Assembly: GCA_021203425.1 (NCBI GenBank)
Contig: JAJQBF010000294.1
Coordinates: 1 to 8,171 of the forward strand
DNA length: 8,171 bases
Origin: Clostridiales bacterium
Lineage (GTDB): Bacteria; Bacillota; Clostridia; Lachnospirales; CAG-274
Direction: 5' to 3'
The stretch's first letter is position 1. Each line of letters starts with the position of its first letter. Made by a program: the position numbers and the translations under genes. Below are positions 6,741 through 8,171 of this stretch, one piece after another. The notes beneath the pieces are model-generated. The model did not search any database and had not been told where the DNA came from. It saw nothing but the letters and a program-made list of their open reading frames with translations.

Positions 6741-6813
6741 AAAACTCGGATAAATCCGTCTAATTCCGTGAAACTCAGCGTTCAAAAGCAGTAAATTGAG
6801 TAGTAAAACTCGG
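6741..6813 (+). repeat. Short repeats AAACTC(G/A)G and a CGGAT/ATCCG palindrome
   Basis: AAAACTCGG occurs at 6741-6749 and 6805-6813, and a relative, GAAACTCAG, at 6770-6778. The perfect palindrome CGGAT-AA-ATCCG (6747-6758) begins inside the first copy, and AAATCCGT (6752-6759) is echoed by AATTCCGT (6762-6769). An inverted GAAAACTC copy lies upstream of the integrase at 8102-8109. Such clusters at an element end may bind integrase or accessory proteins. The repeats are seen; the role is inferred. Confidence 0.4.
6787..6810 (+). repeat. Tandem 12-bp repeat, candidate integrase arm-type binding sites
   Basis: AGCAGTAAATTG (6787-6798) is followed directly by AGTAGTAAAACT (6799-6810), the two sharing eight of their first nine bases. 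From memory, the DNA bound by the N-terminal domain of Tn916 integrase has the core GAGTAGTAAATT. GAGTAGTAAA is present here at 6798-6807. The pair sits eleven bases beyond the integrase stop codon, matching the placement of arm sites next to int in Tn916. Confidence 0.55.
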
Positions 6814-6820
6814 TTAGTGG

Positions 6821-8029
6821 TCAGTTGAAATCCTGACATCTTGCTGCTTCCTCGGCTATGTTTTCAAGGGATAAATGAGTGTATATATTAAGCGTTATTG
6901 AAATGCTTGAGTGTCCCATAAGATACTGCAAGGCTTTGGGGCTCATTCCCGAACGTGCCTGTCTGAAACAGTAGGTGTGTCTGCATATGTGAGGTGTTAT
7001 CTGCGGAAGCTGTACGGTGTGAGATTTGTTATAGCTTCTGACAATGCGGACGAAATACTGCTGCCAGTCAACGGCGGTTGTGGGCTTACCTTTTCTGTTC
7101 AGATTTATAAATCCTGTTTTGCCATTCACCATAGGTTCGATTTTAGGTGACGGACGGTTTTTCAGAAGATTTTTAAAGCATACAACTACATCATCGGTCA
7201 TAGGCAAAATTCTTGTGCCGGATTTTGATTTTGTAGCTTCAACATAAGCACCACCGTAAGGTCCGCTGTTCGGTTTACGCAGCAGCTGATGATTTATGTC
7301 GATGGTTTTCTCCGTCAAATCAATGTCCTTAAATGTAAGTCCGCAGAACTCACTAATTCTCATACCCGTATGCAGTAAAATATAGATAGCATCGTAATGT
7401 ATTGAAAAGCGACTGTTCTTTATGTAATCCATAAATCTTTTTTCTTGGTCATCTGTAAGGGCAACTCTTTTCTGAGAATTGTTTACAATGATTGTGTTGG
7501 TCTTAAAGCAAAATGGATTTTTAAGCAGAAGGTCATCGTCTATTGCCATTTGAAAAGCAGGCTTTAAAACACCTTTGAAGCTTTTTACGGTAGAGGATTT
7601 TTTGCCCTCGTTTTGAAGTTTCATACAAAATTCTTTGGCATCGCTCTGCTTTATTTTGCTGATTTTTACATAGCCGAAATCATCTTTTTCAAGGTATCTT
7701 ATGACCCATTCATAGGCAAGTTTGGTTTTGGTTTTCACACCGACCTTTTGAGAAGCGTACCTCTCAACAAGTTCTACAACTGTTAAGCCGTCACCGTCGG
7801 GAATAAGTCCCTTGTCGGTTTCCTGCTGAATACGCTTTTCGGCAATTCTGAGGGCTTCACAAGGTCTTTTGCCTTTGGGAAGTTTGTCGGTTTCTTCAAG
7901 CCGCCAGCTGTAGATGAAACGGGTTTTTCCTTTAATGTCAATATATTTATATGCGTATCTTCCGTCTTGTCTTTGACTCTCTCCTGTGCGAAGAATACGT
8001 TTTTTGTTGTCACGCCTTTTTTCGCTCAT
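6821..8029 (-). CDS. int: Tn916-family tyrosine integrase
   Basis: This 402-residue site-specific recombinase cuts and joins element ends during integration and excision. The N-terminus (MSEKRRDNKKRILRTGESQR, then DGRYAYKYID) closely resembles the arm-binding domain of Tn916 Int. A core-binding SAM-like domain spans about 80-175. The catalytic domain has R224 (TGMRISE), a lysine in TKSKSG (K267 or K269), H347 and R350 (HICRHT), H373 (MGHSS) and the tyrosine Y383 (NIYTH). The length is close to the roughly 405 residues of Tn916 Int, so it looks intact and active. I place the start at 8029 because AAAGGAG lies about seven bases upstream on the minus strand. The same frame runs open to a TTG at 8095, but those extra residues lack family resemblance and include the ribosome binding site. 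It faces argD, tail to tail. The tn916-like family often carries conjugation and resistance genes; none can be seen here. Confidence 0.95.
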   Translation of the reverse strand: MSEKRRDNKKRILRTGESQRQDGRYAYKYIDIKGKTRFIYSWRLEETDKLPKGKRPCEALRIAEKRIQQETDKGLIPDGDGLTVVELVERYASQKVGVKTKTKLAYEWVIRYLEKDDFGYVKISKIKQSDAKEFCMKLQNEGKKSSTVKSFKGVLKPAFQMAIDDDLLLKNPFCFKTNTIIVNNSQKRVALTDDQEKRFMDYIKNSRFSIHYDAIYILLHTGMRISEFCGLTFKDIDLTEKTIDINHQLLRKPNSGPYGGAYVEATKSKSGTRILPMTDDVVVCFKNLLKNRPSPKIEPMVNGKTGFINLNRKGKPTTAVDWQQYFVRIVRSYNKSHTVQLPQITPHICRHTYCFRQARSGMSPKALQYLMGHSSISITLNIYTHLSLENIAEEAARCQDFN

Positions 8030-8171
8030 AGGCTTCTCCTTTCTTTTGGAAAGGACCTTAACATATAAGAATATTATGACATGGTTAAGACCCAAATTCC
8101 AGAGTTTTCTCAGCTTTTTCAGGACGAACGCACGAAAAGTTATTCTTTACATATTTCTATTTACCAGCAAA
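8030..8171 (-). other. Region upstream of the integrase, no gene visible
   Basis: All three minus-strand frames entering from the right edge close early (stops at 8161-8163, 8157-8159 and 8147-8149). Any upstream gene, such as an excisionase, therefore ends before 8147, leaving at least 117 bases of noncoding leader. I see only weak promoter candidates on the minus strand (for example CATAAT at about 8076-8081 with a poor -35). Confidence 0.5.

Larger units (their letters stand above)
6668..8171. mobile_element. End of an integrative element carrying a Tn916-type integrase (partial, boundary uncertain)
   Basis: A full-length Tn916-family integrase points outward toward argD and is followed by repeats resembling integrase arm sites, as at the int end of Tn916-like conjugative transposons. 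The element end should lie between the argD stop (6628) and the arm-like repeats (6787). I set 6668 as a working left limit because the hairpin loses its symmetry there; this is a guess. The rest of the element, including any excisionase and transfer genes, is beyond 8171. Between 6668 and 6786 I see no gene, only short repeats. Confidence 0.5.

Noticed and set aside
6821..8029. Codon use of the integrase as proof of recent transfer
   Set aside because: About 11 of 27 arginine codons are CGN, against none in argC, but lonB also uses several CGN codons, so the contrast is not specific.
8030..8095. An upstream TTG start that would lengthen the integrase by 22 residues
   Set aside because: The internal ATG at 8029 has a good AAAGGAG site and gives the N-terminus typical of Tn916 Int; the extension would translate the ribosome binding site itself.

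Overview
The window looks like the chromosome of a low- to mid-GC, spore-forming anaerobic Firmicute of the class Clostridia. The reasons are AG-rich Shine-Dalgarno sites, heavy use of AGA/AGG and ATA codons in the arginine genes, a sporulation-type LonB protease, a Bacillus-like argCJBD gene order, and a Tn916-family integrase. I cannot name a genus from the sequence.

Layout. 1-106: a strong inverted repeat overlapping a good vegetative-type promoter. 107-355: a small two-CxxC zinc-ribbon-like protein of unknown function. 356-441: a gap containing a sequence close to a forespore (sigma-F) promoter. 442-2076: lonB, a membrane-anchored AAA+ Ser/Lys protease, closed by a clear hairpin terminator. 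2112-2279: an AT-rich control region with a sigma-A-type promoter and two candidate ArgR operators. 2280-6628: the tightly packed operon argC-argJ-argB-argD. 6629-6820: a junction with a lopsided terminator hairpin, short repeats and a tandem 12-bp repeat that resembles Tn916 integrase arm sites. 6821-8029 (minus strand): a full-length Tn916-type tyrosine integrase. 8030-8171: its upstream region, with no gene visible.

The arginine genes form one unit. ArgB phosphorylates N-acetylglutamate, ArgC reduces the acyl phosphate to the semialdehyde, ArgD transaminates it to N-acetylornithine, and ArgJ moves the acetyl group back to glutamate, releasing ornithine. This is the cyclic pathway from glutamate to ornithine. 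ArgB has the N-terminal extension seen in arginine-inhibited enzymes. The later genes (argF, argG, argH, carAB) are not in the window. The operon stops at argD and an integrative element starts within about 200 bases, so downstream arg genes may lie beyond the element or elsewhere.

Most of the window is ordinary metabolism. The points most worth a second look are the arg-operon/mobile-element junction with its candidate integrase arm sites and one-sided terminator, the sigma-F-like promoter before lonB, and the candidate arginine operators. I see no sign of an undescribed multi-gene system.
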